Origin: Puteibacter caeruleilacunae
Lineage (GTDB): Bacteria > Bacteroidota > Bacteroidia > Bacteroidales > Prolixibacteraceae
Length of the DNA stretch: 64,000 nucleotides
Assembly (NCBI GenBank): GCA_005217565.1
Contig: SJCO01000002.1
Span: 278,191-342,190, forward strand
Direction: 5' to 3'
Shown here: positions 1-8,812 of the stretch, piece after piece
How positions within the stretch are numbered: the first letter of the stretch is position 1
Layout: each line of letters opens with the position of its first letter
The notes under the pieces: model-generated
Told to the model about the DNA's origin: nothing
Database searches by the model: none
What the model saw: only the letters and a program-made list of their open reading frames with translations
Translations under genes and position numbers: made by a program

Positions 1-1558
1 GGTTTCCATCACCAATAGTTCCATATGTACCATCTTCATGCTTATAAGGAACCCAAGGAGAGATTCTGTTAACCTGACGAAAGATCTGCTCTTGATCTGC
101 AGTATAAGGATTTGTTGGTTGATCCTGTAAAGAACGGGTATAAGCCATTTTCACGTTCGAACTCACTTTATCACTAAGCTTTGCATGTACATTACTTCGC
201 AATGTATAACGCTCAAACGAAGACACTTCAATGATACCAGTCTGATCTTGATAACCAACCGAATTCATGAAAGTTACATTATCATTACCACCACTAACGC
301 TTACATTGTGTTTTTGCTGAAGACCTGAAGCAGTATAAAATAAATCCTGCCAATCGGTATTAGGATGCGTATACGGACTGGAACCATCCTTAAACTTCTG
401 AATATCAGAGTCCGACCATCTAGGATTTTGACCAGCATAAGCTAAGGCTTCATTATACATAACGGCATACTCTGCCGATTCCATTTTATCCACTAAATCA
501 GTAGGATCCTGCCATCCAAAGTTGGCATTGTATTGCACCTTTGTTTTTCCAGCTTTTCCTTTCTTAGTGGTAATAATAATTACTCCATTCGCCGCTTTTG
601 AACCATAAATTGCAGCCGATGCGGCATCTTTCAATATTGATATAGATTCAATATCACTAGGATCAACCTGATTAATTGATGCTTCAATACCATCAACAAG
701 TGTCATTGGTTCGGATCTCGAACCTGAGAAAGAACCAATACCACGAATCCTTATTGTTCCGGTATCTGATCCTGGCTGTCCAGAGTTTTGAACAACAGTT
801 AATCCAGGAACCAATCCTGATAAACCTTGTGATACATTAGTCAGAGGTCTGTTTTGAATCTCCTTTTCTGTAACCTGACCAATAGCTCCGGTCAAATTAA
901 TTTTCTTTTGCACTCCATAACCTACTGCCACAACTTCTTCAATCCCGATCGCATCTTCTTCAAGCGTAACATTAATAGTTGTTTGTCCATTTATTGAGAC
1001 TTCCTGCGATTTCATTCCTACAAATGAGAAAACCAATACTTGTGCAGATTCTGGAATATCAAGAAGATAATTGCCATCCAAATCAGTAGTTATTCCTATG
1101 GTTGTCCCTTTTACTACAACCGAAACTCCCGGTAATGCTTCTCCATTGGTATCAATAACTGTTCCTGAGACTTTATCCGGTTGGGCAACACCATTTAATT
1201 GAGACTGAGTTATAGCGATATACTTATCTACTACTTTATAGTTTAGTCCTGTATCCTTCAGAATATCGTTCAAGATGATATCAATAGAAGCATTTTTAAA
1301 ATTCACATTTAAACGCTTATCCAATACCTTATCATCCTGTTTTAAGAAGAAATAATAGTCAGATTCATTCTCCAGATGCTTTAAGATATCTTCAATTGCA
1401 GCATCCTTCATAGAAAAACTAAACTTGGTAGATTGTGCATATGAACTGGCGAAGGTGTTCACACACAATATCACGATCAACAACGCTGTTATTTTCATAA
1501 TACGTAGCAACTTTTTAATGTCTTCCCAATAGAAGACATATTCATGATTTTTTTTCAT
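1..1558 (-). CDS. SusC/RagA-type TonB-dependent receptor, 3' part missing at window edge
   Basis: Outer-membrane receptor that would import oligosaccharides or another large ligand using TonB energy. I translated it directly from the minus strand; about 519 N-terminal residues are present and the beta-barrel lies beyond base 1. The order is: an N-terminal extension and signal peptide ending near SSYAQ, a secretin/TonB STN domain (roughly residues 50-120), a carboxypeptidase-regulatory-like domain with VSGTVIDTNGEALPG, a TonB-box-like IEEVVAVGYG, then a plug domain with RIRGIGSFSGS and AANGVIIITTKKGK. The STN domain marks it as the signal-transducing kind that talks to a FecR anti-sigma factor, and one lies just upstream. 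The start at 1558 (MKKNHEYVFYWE) resembles the usual long leader of such proteins; an in-frame ATG at 1498 is possible. A SusD partner, if any, would be outside the window. Confidence 0.93.
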   Translation of the reverse strand, partial: MKKNHEYVFYWEDIKKLLRIMKITALLIVILCVNTFASSYAQSTKFSFSMKDAAIEDILKHLENESDYYFFLKQDDKVLDKRLNVNFKNASIDIILNDILKDTGLNYKVVDKYIAITQSQLNGVAQPDKVSGTVIDTNGEALPGVSVVVKGTTIGITTDLDGNYLLDIPESAQVLVFSFVGMKSQEVSINGQTTINVTLEEDAIGIEEVVAVGYGVQKKINLTGAIGQVTEKEIQNRPLTNVSQGLSGLVPGLTVVQNSGQPGSDTGTIRIRGIGSFSGSRSEPMTLVDGIEASINQVDPSDIESISILKDAASAAIYGSKAANGVIIITTKKGKAGKTKVQYNANFGWQDPTDLVDKMESAEYAVMYNEALAYAGQNPRWSDSDIQKFKDGSSPYTHPNTDWQDLFYTASGLQQKHNVSVSGGNDNVTFMNSVGYQDQTGIIEVSSFERYTLRSNVHAKLSDKVSSNVKMAYTRSLQDQPTNPYTADQEQIFRQVNRISPWVPYKHEDGTYGTIGDGN

Positions 1559-1620
1559 AAATTTGAACTGTGTTTGTGAATAAATAGCCCTCCTAAAGGC
1601 TGTTAATTTTACATTCTTAC

Positions 1621-1680
1621 AGGAGTGTTGCCTCACTCCTAATTGTTAGGATCAGGAATATTACCAGTATACCTGATCCT
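1621..1680. repeat. Two adjacent hairpins between fecR-like gene and susC
   Basis: Two inverted repeats lie side by side: AGGAGTG/CACTCCT at 1621-1640, and a perfect 9-bp AGGATCAGG/CCTGATCCT at 1648-1680. Only the plus strand has a T-run after the second hairpin, although both flanking genes read on the minus strand. They could therefore act as mRNA structure between the two genes or as an operator rather than as a simple terminator of the anti-sigma gene. Confidence 0.5.
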
Positions 1681-1779
1681 ATTTTTTTAAGATGTGTTAT
1701 TCCTCTTCATTTCTTAGATTTTATTGATCTTTAGATTATGGTCTCATGTTATTTATATTTAGTGAAAATTTGCTCAGTA

Positions 1780-2760
1780 TTAATCCCAATATATTAAATC
1801 AGGTTTATCCGCTCTCGATACAATTTCATAATCAATCATTGCTGTCATCTTCAGCACTTCCAGAATCTGCGTAATTGGTTTATGTCGAAGAATTGTCCCC
1901 ATATACTTTTCCTGATAAAGCTTAGTATTCCGAATAACAATCTCCACATTATACCATCGTTCAATTTTCCGTGCCAGATCAGCAAGGGGCTCATTTTTAA
2001 ATGTAACCACTCCCTGCTTCCACGATGCGTAGTTATCTGTATCTACTTTTGAAATATTCAGACTCCTCCTTTGTCGATCGAAGAGTGCCATCTCACTAGG
2101 ATGAAGCAAAGCCAATCCTTTTCCTTTTTTATCGGTAATACTAACACTTCCAGTCACAAGAGTTGTTTTAACAAAATCATCCTCATCATAGGCCTCAACA
2201 TTAAACCTTGTACCATGAACATTAACATTTACACTATTGGTTTTCACTATAAATTGATTCTCGTCATCATGTGTTACATCAAAAAAAGCTTCACCTTCAA
2301 TATGAACAATTCGCTCGCCTTGAGCAAATGAAGGACTGTAACTTAATGTACTTCCAGAGTTTAGTATAACTGTACTTCCATCAGGAAGTTTTAAGTTAGA
2401 CATTTGTCCACGAGGGACCTCTATTCTTGTTTCATCAGGATAAGTCACATTATTGATTCTCCCCATAATAAGATATTGCAATAATGCCCCCAACGAAAGC
2501 AACACCATAACAGAAGCAGCATAGTTAATTACCTGCTTCAGTGGAATTATCTTTCTGCTCTTTTTAATTGCCTTACTTATATCCTTCCAGACACTCTCCT
2601 TATCAGCAACTGGCTGATTCTCTGTAATAGCCCAAATCTTCTTATATTGAATAAATTCATCCTTATTCTTCTGGGATTCATTGATCCAATGAAAAATAAT
2701 AGCAACCTCCTCTTCAGTAGCTTCGTTTCTAAGATATTTATTTATCAGATTGTAATCCAT
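1780..2760 (-). CDS. FecR-family anti-sigma factor
   Basis: Inner-membrane anti-sigma factor that holds a cognate ECF sigma factor and relays a signal from the STN domain of a SusC receptor. Residues 1-75 are a cytoplasmic helical region, a membrane segment lies near residues 80-102 (VINYAASVMVLLSLGALL), then comes a FecR domain with LPDGSTVILNSGSTL and VHGTRFNVEAY, and a C-terminal DUF4974-like part with FKNEPLADLARKIERWYNVEI. The ATG at 2760 is preferred; a TTG one codon earlier is also open. The protein of about 326 residues has the usual family length. It sits between susC (same strand, about 220 bp downstream) and the divergent sigma factor, the classic trio, although the sigma gene is not on the same transcript here. 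Confidence 0.93.
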   Translation of the reverse strand: MDYNLINKYLRNEATEEEVAIIFHWINESQKNKDEFIQYKKIWAITENQPVADKESVWKDISKAIKKSRKIIPLKQVINYAASVMVLLSLGALLQYLIMGRINNVTYPDETRIEVPRGQMSNLKLPDGSTVILNSGSTLSYSPSFAQGERIVHIEGEAFFDVTHDDENQFIVKTNSVNVNVHGTRFNVEAYDEDDFVKTTLVTGSVSITDKKGKGLALLHPSEMALFDRQRRSLNISKVDTDNYASWKQGVVTFKNEPLADLARKIERWYNVEIVIRNTKLYQEKYMGTILRHKPITQILEVLKMTAMIDYEIVSRADKPDLIYWD

Positions 2761-2882
2761 CAATTATTTTTTAGCCTTACATCTTTAGGTACACCGAACT
2801 GCTAATTTCCCCTACACAAAAAATTATTTTTTTTACACCACCCTCTTAAACACGCGATATAGCACTTCTTTTTGGTTTTCTA

Positions 2883-2911
2883 TTTGAAACAAAAAACACT
2901 CATGTTTCAAA
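2883..2911. repeat. Inverted repeat in the sigma/anti-sigma divergent region
   Basis: Perfect 8-bp inverted repeat TTTGAAAC/GTTTCAAA with a 13-bp spacer, about 80 bp before the sigma factor start and 120 bp before the anti-sigma start. It could be an operator for a dimeric regulator serving both promoters. This is inference from symmetry and position only. Confidence 0.4.
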
Positions 2912-2992
2912 ATCTTTCAACAGAAACATAGATCGCCTTTGATTTTTTAGAAACAAATCGCATTTTTGTCAAACTAAACGACATCCATTATT

Positions 2993-3601
2993 GTGAATAC
3001 ATCATCGGAAATCATCAATGAAACACTCTTAACGCAACTAAAGGAAGGCAATGAAGAGGTGTTTAAAGTAATTTTCAATTGCTATTATGATGCTATTGTT
3101 GGATTTTGTACGCAATTTATCAACGAACGAGAGAAAGCCAGGGGAATCACTCAGGAGGCATTTCTTAAATTATGGATGAACAGATCGAAAATACAACAGT
3201 ATTCTGGCATCAAATCCTTTTTATATACTGCAGCCAAAACAGGATGCTTAAACACTATTCGCAATTCGCATGTAGCAAGCAGATATCAGAATGCAGCTTT
3301 ACAGCAACAGGAAAAACAACTAAACACTGAAATACTGAACTCCTACTCTTTCGATCCAGTAGAATTTTCAGAACTGGAAGATAAAATCAATGAGATCATT
3401 CAAAATCTCCCTGAGAAATGTCGTATAGTTTTTCAAAAAAGTCGCTACAATTCAATGAAGAATCATGAAATTGCGAAAGAATTAAATATCTCAGAGAAAG
3501 CAGTAGAAGGACATATCTCAAGAGCGTTAAAAATACTACGAAAACAACTTACTCCCTATCTTCCGGCATTTCTAATTGAAATGTTTTTGAGTAATTTGTA
3601 G
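2993..3601 (+). CDS. ECF RNA polymerase sigma factor (sigma-70 family)
   Basis: Alternative sigma factor that would direct RNA polymerase to the susC region when released by the FecR-like protein. Residues 10-90 hold sigma region 2 (FCTQFINEREKARGITQEAFLKLW), and residues 125-190 hold region 4 with the helix-turn-helix HEIAKELNISEKAVEGHISRA. Length 202 residues is normal for the Bacteroidota ECF group. The start is a GTG; no ATG in this frame precedes region 2, so GTG is likely genuine. Region 2.2 reads ARGITQEAF instead of the commoner AEDIVQEVF, a small deviation. It is divergent from the anti-sigma gene and convergent with nrdG, whose end is 7 bp away with no obvious terminator between them. 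Confidence 0.93.
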   Translation: MNTSSEIINETLLTQLKEGNEEVFKVIFNCYYDAIVGFCTQFINEREKARGITQEAFLKLWMNRSKIQQYSGIKSFLYTAAKTGCLNTIRNSHVASRYQNAALQQQEKQLNTEILNSYSFDPVEFSELEDKINEIIQNLPEKCRIVFQKSRYNSMKNHEIAKELNISEKAVEGHISRALKILRKQLTPYLPAFLIEMFLSNL

Positions 3602-3608
3602 AAAACTA

Positions 3609-4265
3609 TTATGGAGTAGCAATAGAGTTCTCTTCTTCCAGGGTAAACATCTCCACTGAAGGATCCAACACATCTCCTTCGCGATACTGTTGAATTTTAA
3701 GTTTGCCATTGAACTGATTGTTCAAAACAGTTACATCCGTTTCGGTATGTAAACCGCCGACTACTGTTGAACGAAACTGATGAGGTATACCCGAGTCCTT
3801 AATGATATTTACAGAGTGGAGTACCTGATCAAAAGCCACCTCAGACAATCTTGCACCAACAACCTTACGGTAGCTATCCAAATTCAAATGATGCTTAATA
3901 TCCATAGCAACAAAGTCGATCAGCTTTTCATCAATCAACCGCTTTAGCATTCCTGAATTGGTCCCATTGGTATCAAGCTTCACCAACAAACCTAAAACAC
4001 GAACCTTCTTGATAAAATCAATTAGACCGGCATGCATGGTTGGTTCTCCACCTGTGATACAAACAGCATCAAGCAAGTGTTTATAGCGCTCAAAATAATT
4101 CAGTAAAGTTTCTTCACTGCATGTATCACCAAAACGTGATGGTAACACTAATTCAGGATTGTGACAATAACAACACCTAAAGTTACATCCTTGCGTAAAG
4201 ATCACTGAGCTGATATTGCCCGGATAATCGATTAAACTTTGTTTCTGAAAACCAGCTATTTTCAT
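3609..4265 (-). CDS. nrdG: Anaerobic ribonucleoside-triphosphate reductase activating protein
   Basis: Radical-SAM activase that installs the glycyl radical on NrdD under anaerobic conditions. The 4Fe-4S motif CNFRCCYC is at residues 27-34 (Cys27, Cys31, Cys34), followed by the glycine-rich SAM-binding segment CITGGEPTMH. Length 218 residues fits the longer NrdG/PflA-like type of Bacteroidota. It follows nrdD on the same strand after a 67-bp gap that holds a long stem-loop, so the two are almost certainly cotranscribed under the cobalamin riboswitch upstream of nrdD. Confidence 0.93.
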   Translation of the reverse strand: MKIAGFQKQSLIDYPGNISSVIFTQGCNFRCCYCHNPELVLPSRFGDTCSEETLLNYFERYKHLLDAVCITGGEPTMHAGLIDFIKKVRVLGLLVKLDTNGTNSGMLKRLIDEKLIDFVAMDIKHHLNLDSYRKVVGARLSEVAFDQVLHSVNIIKDSGIPHQFRSTVVGGLHTETDVTVLNNQFNGKLKIQQYREGDVLDPSVEMFTLEEENSIATP

Positions 4266-4285
4266 TTGAGAATTAATGTTTGAAT

Positions 4286-4323
4286 ATGAATTGTTAGCGG
4301 GCTAAAGCACGCTAACAATTCAT
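4286..4323. repeat. 14-bp perfect stem-loop between nrdD and nrdG
   Basis: ATGAATTGTTAGCG at 4286-4299 is mirrored exactly by its complement at 4310-4323, with a 10-nt loop. On the transcribed (minus) strand no T-run follows it, so it is not a standard terminator. It more likely stabilises or tunes the ratio of nrdD to nrdG message. Confidence 0.6.
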
Positions 4324-4332
4324 TAATCATAC

Positions 4333-6489
4333 TTATTCCACCTCAACACACTCTTCTACAGTGCATTGAGCTTCAATTTCTTTATCAAACAACTTACGAT
4401 CGGTAAACTCTGCAGCTTTACCATTATTCCATTGATCAACAGGTCGCAAGTATCCAACAATTCGAGAGTAAACCTCACAATTTGATACTTTTCCAACTTC
4501 TGCACATTTAGGACATTCGTGATGCTCTCCATAAATATATCCATGCTCAGGACATACACTAAATGTTGGAGACAATGTAAAATATGGTAGCTTAAAGTTA
4601 TTACAAACCATCTTAACCAATTTCTTCACAGACTCAGCTGGCAACTGATTTTCACCTACAAATGTATGGAATACAGTTCCTCCAGTATATTTAGTTTGCA
4701 AGTTATCCTGTAACTCTAATGCTTCGAAAATATCATCGGTATGACCTACTGGCAACTGACTAGAGTTAGTATAATAAGGAGCAGCTTGTTGCGATCTCAC
4801 CTGCTTCTCATTGGCAACGATAATGTCAGGGTATTGAGACTTATCAATCTGAGCCAGACGGAAAGTAGTTCCCTCAGCAGGAGTAGCTTCAAGGTTATAA
4901 ATATGCCCTGTCTCTTCCTGGAATTTCTGCAACGTATCACGCATGAAATCCATGATTCTAACTGCAAATGCATTTCCTTCAGCAGATGTAATATCTGTAC
5001 CCATGAAATTAAGTAAACACTCATTCATTCCAACTAAACCGATGGTAGAAAAGTGGTTATCCCAATAAGCACCATTCATCTTACGGATATTTCTAAGGTA
5101 GAACTTAGAATAAGGATAAAGCCCATTCTCTGTCAATTGCTCAATAGTCTTACGCTTAATCTCTAAACTCTCTTTTGCCAATTGCATCAACTTCTCAATA
5201 CGCTGGAACAACTCCTCTTCACTCTTCGATTCATAAGCCACTCGAGGAAGGTTAACTGTAACCACACCAACAGAACCAGTCAATGGATTCGCACCAAAAA
5301 GACCACCACCACGAGACTTAAGCTCAGTAGTATCCAAGCGAAGGCGACAACACATTGAGCGCACATCATCTGGCGACATATCAGAATTCACAAAGTTTGA
5401 GAAATAAGGAATTCCATATTTTGCTGTCATATCCCAGATTGGCTGTCTTGATTCATTCTGCCAGTCAAAGTCTTTTGTGATATTATAAGTAGGGATAGGG
5501 AATGAGAAGATACGACCATTGGCATCACCATCAGTCATTACTTCAGCAAAAGCACGGTTAAAGATATCCATTTCATGCTGATAGTCGCCATACGTAGTCT
5601 CCTGCATCTGACCACCAATAATTACCGCCTGATCCTTCATATTCTGAGGTACCACTAAATCTAATGTGATATTGGTAAATGGAGTCTGGAATCCAACACG
5701 AGTAGGAATATTCATATTAAACATGAATTCCTGCAACGCTTGCTTTACCTCTGCATAATTCAAGTTATCGTGACGGATAAACGGAGCCACATAGGTATCG
5801 AAGTTAGAAAATGCCTGAGCACCTGCAGCCTCACCCTGCATGGTATAAAAGAAGTTAACGATCTGTCCTAACAAGGTACGGAAGTGATTCGCAGGCTTAC
5901 TTTCAACTTTTCCTGCCACACCTCTGAAACCAACAGAGATCAATTCCTGTAAATCCCATCCTACACAGTATACACTCACAAATCCAAGATCATGAATATG
6001 TATTTTACCTTCTTTATGAGCATTACCAATTTCCGATGGGTAAATCTGATTTAACCAATACTGTGAACTGATAATTGTAGAAACATGCTGGTTCATGCCC
6101 TGTAATGAATAGGTTGAATTTGCACTTTCTTTAATTCGCCAGTCATTGTTATTGATGTAATCATCAATTAAACCAACATTCGAAAATAGCTCCTTCACAT
6201 TACGGATTCCCTCATGCTGTTTACGGTATATAATGTAAGCTTTAGCTGCTTTGAAGAGTTTCTTCTCCATCAACTCTTGCTCTACTGCATCCTGAATCTC
6301 TTCTACTGATGGTTGTTCACTACTCAGTTTAGCTGTTACAACATTAGTAATTTCCTCAGCCAAACCTCTATTTGGTTCACCTGTAGCTCTTAAGGCTTTG
6401 AAAATTGCAAACGTAATTTTTTCTTCTTCAAATGGCACAACTCGTCCATCGCGCTTTTGCACGGTTCTGACATTACCATTAATTTTCAT
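4333..6489 (-). CDS. nrdD: Anaerobic ribonucleoside-triphosphate reductase, class III
   Basis: Glycyl-radical enzyme that makes deoxyribonucleotides from ribonucleoside triphosphates without oxygen, using formate as reductant in most relatives. An N-terminal ATP-cone (KRDGRVVPFEEEKITFAIFKAL) spans about residues 5-95, then the catalytic barrel. Near the C-terminus is a zinc site (CPEHG...CPKC...C), then the glycyl radical motif RIVGYLRP at about residue 677. The ATG at 6489 (MKINGNVRTVQKRDG) places the ATP-cone at the usual distance; an in-frame ATG at 6513 would add eight residues. Upstream is a cobalamin riboswitch, which implies repression of this B12-independent enzyme when cobalamin is available. 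nrdG follows. Confidence 0.95.
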   Translation of the reverse strand: MKINGNVRTVQKRDGRVVPFEEEKITFAIFKALRATGEPNRGLAEEITNVVTAKLSSEQPSVEEIQDAVEQELMEKKLFKAAKAYIIYRKQHEGIRNVKELFSNVGLIDDYINNNDWRIKESANSTYSLQGMNQHVSTIISSQYWLNQIYPSEIGNAHKEGKIHIHDLGFVSVYCVGWDLQELISVGFRGVAGKVESKPANHFRTLLGQIVNFFYTMQGEAAGAQAFSNFDTYVAPFIRHDNLNYAEVKQALQEFMFNMNIPTRVGFQTPFTNITLDLVVPQNMKDQAVIIGGQMQETTYGDYQHEMDIFNRAFAEVMTDGDANGRIFSFPIPTYNITKDFDWQNESRQPIWDMTAKYGIPYFSNFVNSDMSPDDVRSMCCRLRLDTTELKSRGGGLFGANPLTGSVGVVTVNLPRVAYESKSEEELFQRIEKLMQLAKESLEIKRKTIEQLTENGLYPYSKFYLRNIRKMNGAYWDNHFSTIGLVGMNECLLNFMGTDITSAEGNAFAVRIMDFMRDTLQKFQEETGHIYNLEATPAEGTTFRLAQIDKSQYPDIIVANEKQVRSQQAAPYYTNSSQLPVGHTDDIFEALELQDNLQTKYTGGTVFHTFVGENQLPAESVKKLVKMVCNNFKLPYFTLSPTFSVCPEHGYIYGEHHECPKCAEVGKVSNCEVYSRIVGYLRPVDQWNNGKAAEFTDRKLFDKEIEAQCTVEECVEVE

Positions 6490-6540
6490 AACTATAGAAT
6501 TTAGATTAAACAATTAATGGTAGCAAGGGATAAAATACAA

Positions 6541-6586
6541 GAAAGGTGTTCAGTCTTTCTTAGCTTTTCACCCGAAAGCTACGAAT
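6541..6586 (-). promoter_or_regulatory. Hairpins after the B12 aptamer, likely expression platform
   Basis: Read on the minus strand, just after the aptamer come AGCTTT...AAAAGCT and then AAGAAAG...CTTTCTT, the latter followed by a U-rich stretch (GTATTTTA). This layout fits a riboswitch expression platform that ends transcription before nrdD when cobalamin is bound. Which helices compete has not been modelled. Confidence 0.5.
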
Positions 6587-6589
6587 AAA

Positions 6590-6746
6590 GTATTCCAATT
6601 GATAGGTCTTCCGGCTTGTTGCAGCTTGATTTACCTTCCCATTTCCTTCTGGAAACAGTGGTTTTGAAGTATCAAGACTGTTAAGCAACTTACGGCTGCG
6701 GGGACAGCTACTGAATCTCACAGTATTCCCTTACATCAATCACTTT
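6590..6746 (-). ncRNA. Cobalamin (B12) riboswitch aptamer upstream of nrdD
   Basis: The minus strand carries the conserved parts of a cobalamin aptamer in order: GGGAATACTGTGAGATTCAG, AGCTGTCCCCGCAGCCGTAA, CACTGTTTCC with GGAAATGGGAAGG, and the B12-box-like AAGCCGGAAGACC near 6606-6618. The closing helix is ATTGAT near 6736-6741 with ATCAAT near 6597-6602. It ends about 100 bp before nrdD. In known cases B12 riboswitches on class I or III reductase genes shut off the B12-independent enzyme when the B12-dependent class II enzyme can work; that role is inferred here. Boundaries are approximate. Confidence 0.92.
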
Positions 6747-6970
6747 GTAAAACTATAGCTAATAATTAAAACCGCCATTAAAATCAGAAAATAGTTGCAA
6801 GGAAGTTATCAACAATTGTCAATTTCTGTAAACTTTCCACATCTCCTCCAAGCCTCACAAACACCACTTCCACTTACTAATCAATAACTTACAATGAAAC
6901 CCCTCAACATTTCCTGTAAACTTCTCAATAACAGCATTTTATTTTTATGCAAAAACACTTCACGAAATCA

Positions 6971-8086
6971 TCACCTCATCCGACATCTCACAACTACCGG
7001 ATTATCACTCTCTTTTACTATTGGAAAGTCTCCATTGATTGATGATAAAAGTTCGCAATATTGAAAGGCATCCAAAACCATTATACAATATTTCTCAGAT
7101 AAGAAATCGGGCCAAATTTTAAGATCACCAAACAATGGATATCGGAAACCACTCTTTCCCTCACCTTCATAATCTAAAAGGAAAGTTTTTCCCGATTCCT
7201 TAAAAACACCACCTCGTTTTAGCTTCCTATCATGTTGCACTGTAAACAGAAAAAGATCATCGTTCTCAAAAAAATCACTCCATTCAATATAACGATCTCT
7301 CTTTTCATGGTACCCCTCCAACGACTGCTTATGGTCTACCAACAACTCTTTCCCATCCATATCTAAAACCATAGATGGAGTTAAACCTTCTGTACTAACG
7401 CTAAATATCGTATCACAATCTGGTATTTTTACCGACAAACCGTCATTATCTGAATTAAAATTACACGGATAAATCATTCTCGACTTACTGGCGATCAGAG
7501 GAAAATCAATCTCATTAATTATTTTCTTCTCTTTCAAATCAAGAAAGCCAACCTTTGGTATTCCAGTAGTATTCAATTGAGAAGGACTATATAATGCTAA
7601 TTTACCATGATCAAATAGTGCAATCGACAGGACACCAAATGGAAGTTTCGTCTCTCTTACAAACTGCATATTGCAATTGTAAACAATAATCTTTCGACCT
7701 CCCATATCTGATACAATTATTGAATTACCATCTTCTGATAATACAAAATCAGTTATCTCAATATATTCTCCTGGTCCCCGTCCTCTCCTATTCAATTGTC
7801 TAATAAAATGTCCATCATTCAGATCGAATACTTTTATAGATGTTCCTGAGTCTAGAATATAACACCTCTCTCCATTTACAATAACCTTGAAAGCCGTCCC
7901 AACCAAACATGTGTCATTGGTTTCCATAGGAATAAACGTTACCTCCTTCGCAATATCAAGAATATTTACATTAGTCACTTCTCCAGTAACAATCTCTTCA
8001 ATATCGATACGATCTATTACTCCAGCATGCTTTATACAGCCCACTGTAGCAACGATCAGAATAATAGAAATTAGGATTTTCATCAT
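6971..8086 (-). CDS. 6-bladed beta-propeller lipoprotein
   Basis: Secreted lipoprotein of the Bacteroidota 6-bladed beta-propeller family (NHL/PF17170-like). The signal peptide ends in the lipobox ATVGC with Cys17. The body has the family hallmark KEVTFIPMETNDTCLVG, then propeller repeats such as YILDSGTSIKVFDLNDGHFIRQLNRRGRGPGEY and FVLSEDGNSIIVSD. Length 371 residues is usual. Family members are often encoded near polysaccharide or peptide uptake genes, and the exact role is unknown. It lies 41 bp downstream of the LytTR-domain gene on the same strand, so both are probably one transcript. Either of two adjacent ATG codons (8086 or 8083) could be the start. Confidence 0.85.
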   Translation of the reverse strand: MMKILISIILIVATVGCIKHAGVIDRIDIEEIVTGEVTNVNILDIAKEVTFIPMETNDTCLVGTAFKVIVNGERCYILDSGTSIKVFDLNDGHFIRQLNRRGRGPGEYIEITDFVLSEDGNSIIVSDMGGRKIIVYNCNMQFVRETKLPFGVLSIALFDHGKLALYSPSQLNTTGIPKVGFLDLKEKKIINEIDFPLIASKSRMIYPCNFNSDNDGLSVKIPDCDTIFSVSTEGLTPSMVLDMDGKELLVDHKQSLEGYHEKRDRYIEWSDFFENDDLFLFTVQHDRKLKRGGVFKESGKTFLLDYEGEGKSGFRYPLFGDLKIWPDFLSEKYCIMVLDAFQYCELLSSINGDFPIVKESDNPVVVRCRMR

Positions 8087-8127
8087 ATTAATTGTTTTAT
8101 CTCGAATAATCTAGTTGTTTTATGATA

Positions 8128-8469
8128 TTAAATCCCCGCTACAGAATAACACTCCTCCAATCTCTCTTTCAACGCCTTATAACGACGATACGCCACAACT
8201 AATTTCACCTTTCCATCCACAATAATATCACGGTTGCGATGAAGTAGAATTACTCTTTTCAGATTAATTACCTGAGATCGATTAATTTGAAAGAAATCAT
8301 TATTCAACTTGGGCATTATTTTAATCAATGGTTTGGTACAAACGAAAGTCTCCTCGTCAGCGCAATAAAAGGTAGTAAGATGATCATCGGTACTGATATA
8401 TACAATCGACTCGAATTTTATTGGTTTGTAGTCAAGTCTATTTCGAATTAAGATATAATCTATTGGCAT
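8128..8469 (-). CDS. Stand-alone LytTR DNA-binding domain protein
   Basis: Transcription regulator of 113 residues made of little more than a LytTR domain: FESIVYISTDDHLTTFYCADEE starts the domain, and FFQINRSQVINLKRVILLHRN is its signature second half. There is no receiver domain, so it is not a classical response regulator and must be governed by partner binding, expression level or another protein. It lies directly upstream of the propeller lipoprotein gene. LytTR proteins bind 9-bp direct repeats about 21-22 bp apart, so the TTGACGAAT array at 46084-46134 is of compatible geometry; no direct link is shown. Confidence 0.88.
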   Translation of the reverse strand: MPIDYILIRNRLDYKPIKFESIVYISTDDHLTTFYCADEETFVCTKPLIKIMPKLNNDFFQINRSQVINLKRVILLHRNRDIIVDGKVKLVVAYRRYKALKERLEECYSVAGI

Positions 8470-8812
8470 TGTTTTATTTTATTGGTTATTGATAATTTAA
8501 ATACCTCCTTATTATTAAGGCACTTGAAAAATCAAAAACGGGTGACAAAAGTGAAAAAAATGTTCCCCCCTACTGTATGAACAGCTAGTTAATATCCCCT
8601 CATTCAACCACACAGAAAAACGAACTTAATAGTTAATTTTATCCTTACCAAACAATTTAAGGATGACTTCGTAAACGTTACATTTAAACTTGTGAACGTA
8701 TCAAAACGTCCACTCCTCCCATTTCTGATTGACTGATTCTTGGAAAAAAAGAGGAAAGAAAAAGAAAAGTATTAAATTTAGGCTTCAGAAATCATTCTAA
8801 ACCAATCTAATC
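8470..8812. other. Divergent intergenic region, 343 bp
   Basis: Lies between the LytTR gene (minus) and the DUF4838 gene (plus), so it must hold both promoters. A weak Bacteroidota -7-like TAAATTTA lies near 8773 on the plus strand, but no convincing TTTG partner is present. No ORF, hairpin terminator or RNA signature was recognised. Confidence 0.5.

Noticed and set aside
8660..8715. LacI/CcpA-like operator words (GTAAACGTTAC, AACGT repeats) upstream of the DUF4838 gene
   Set aside because: Half-sites are not symmetric when aligned, and no LacI-type regulator is encoded nearby.
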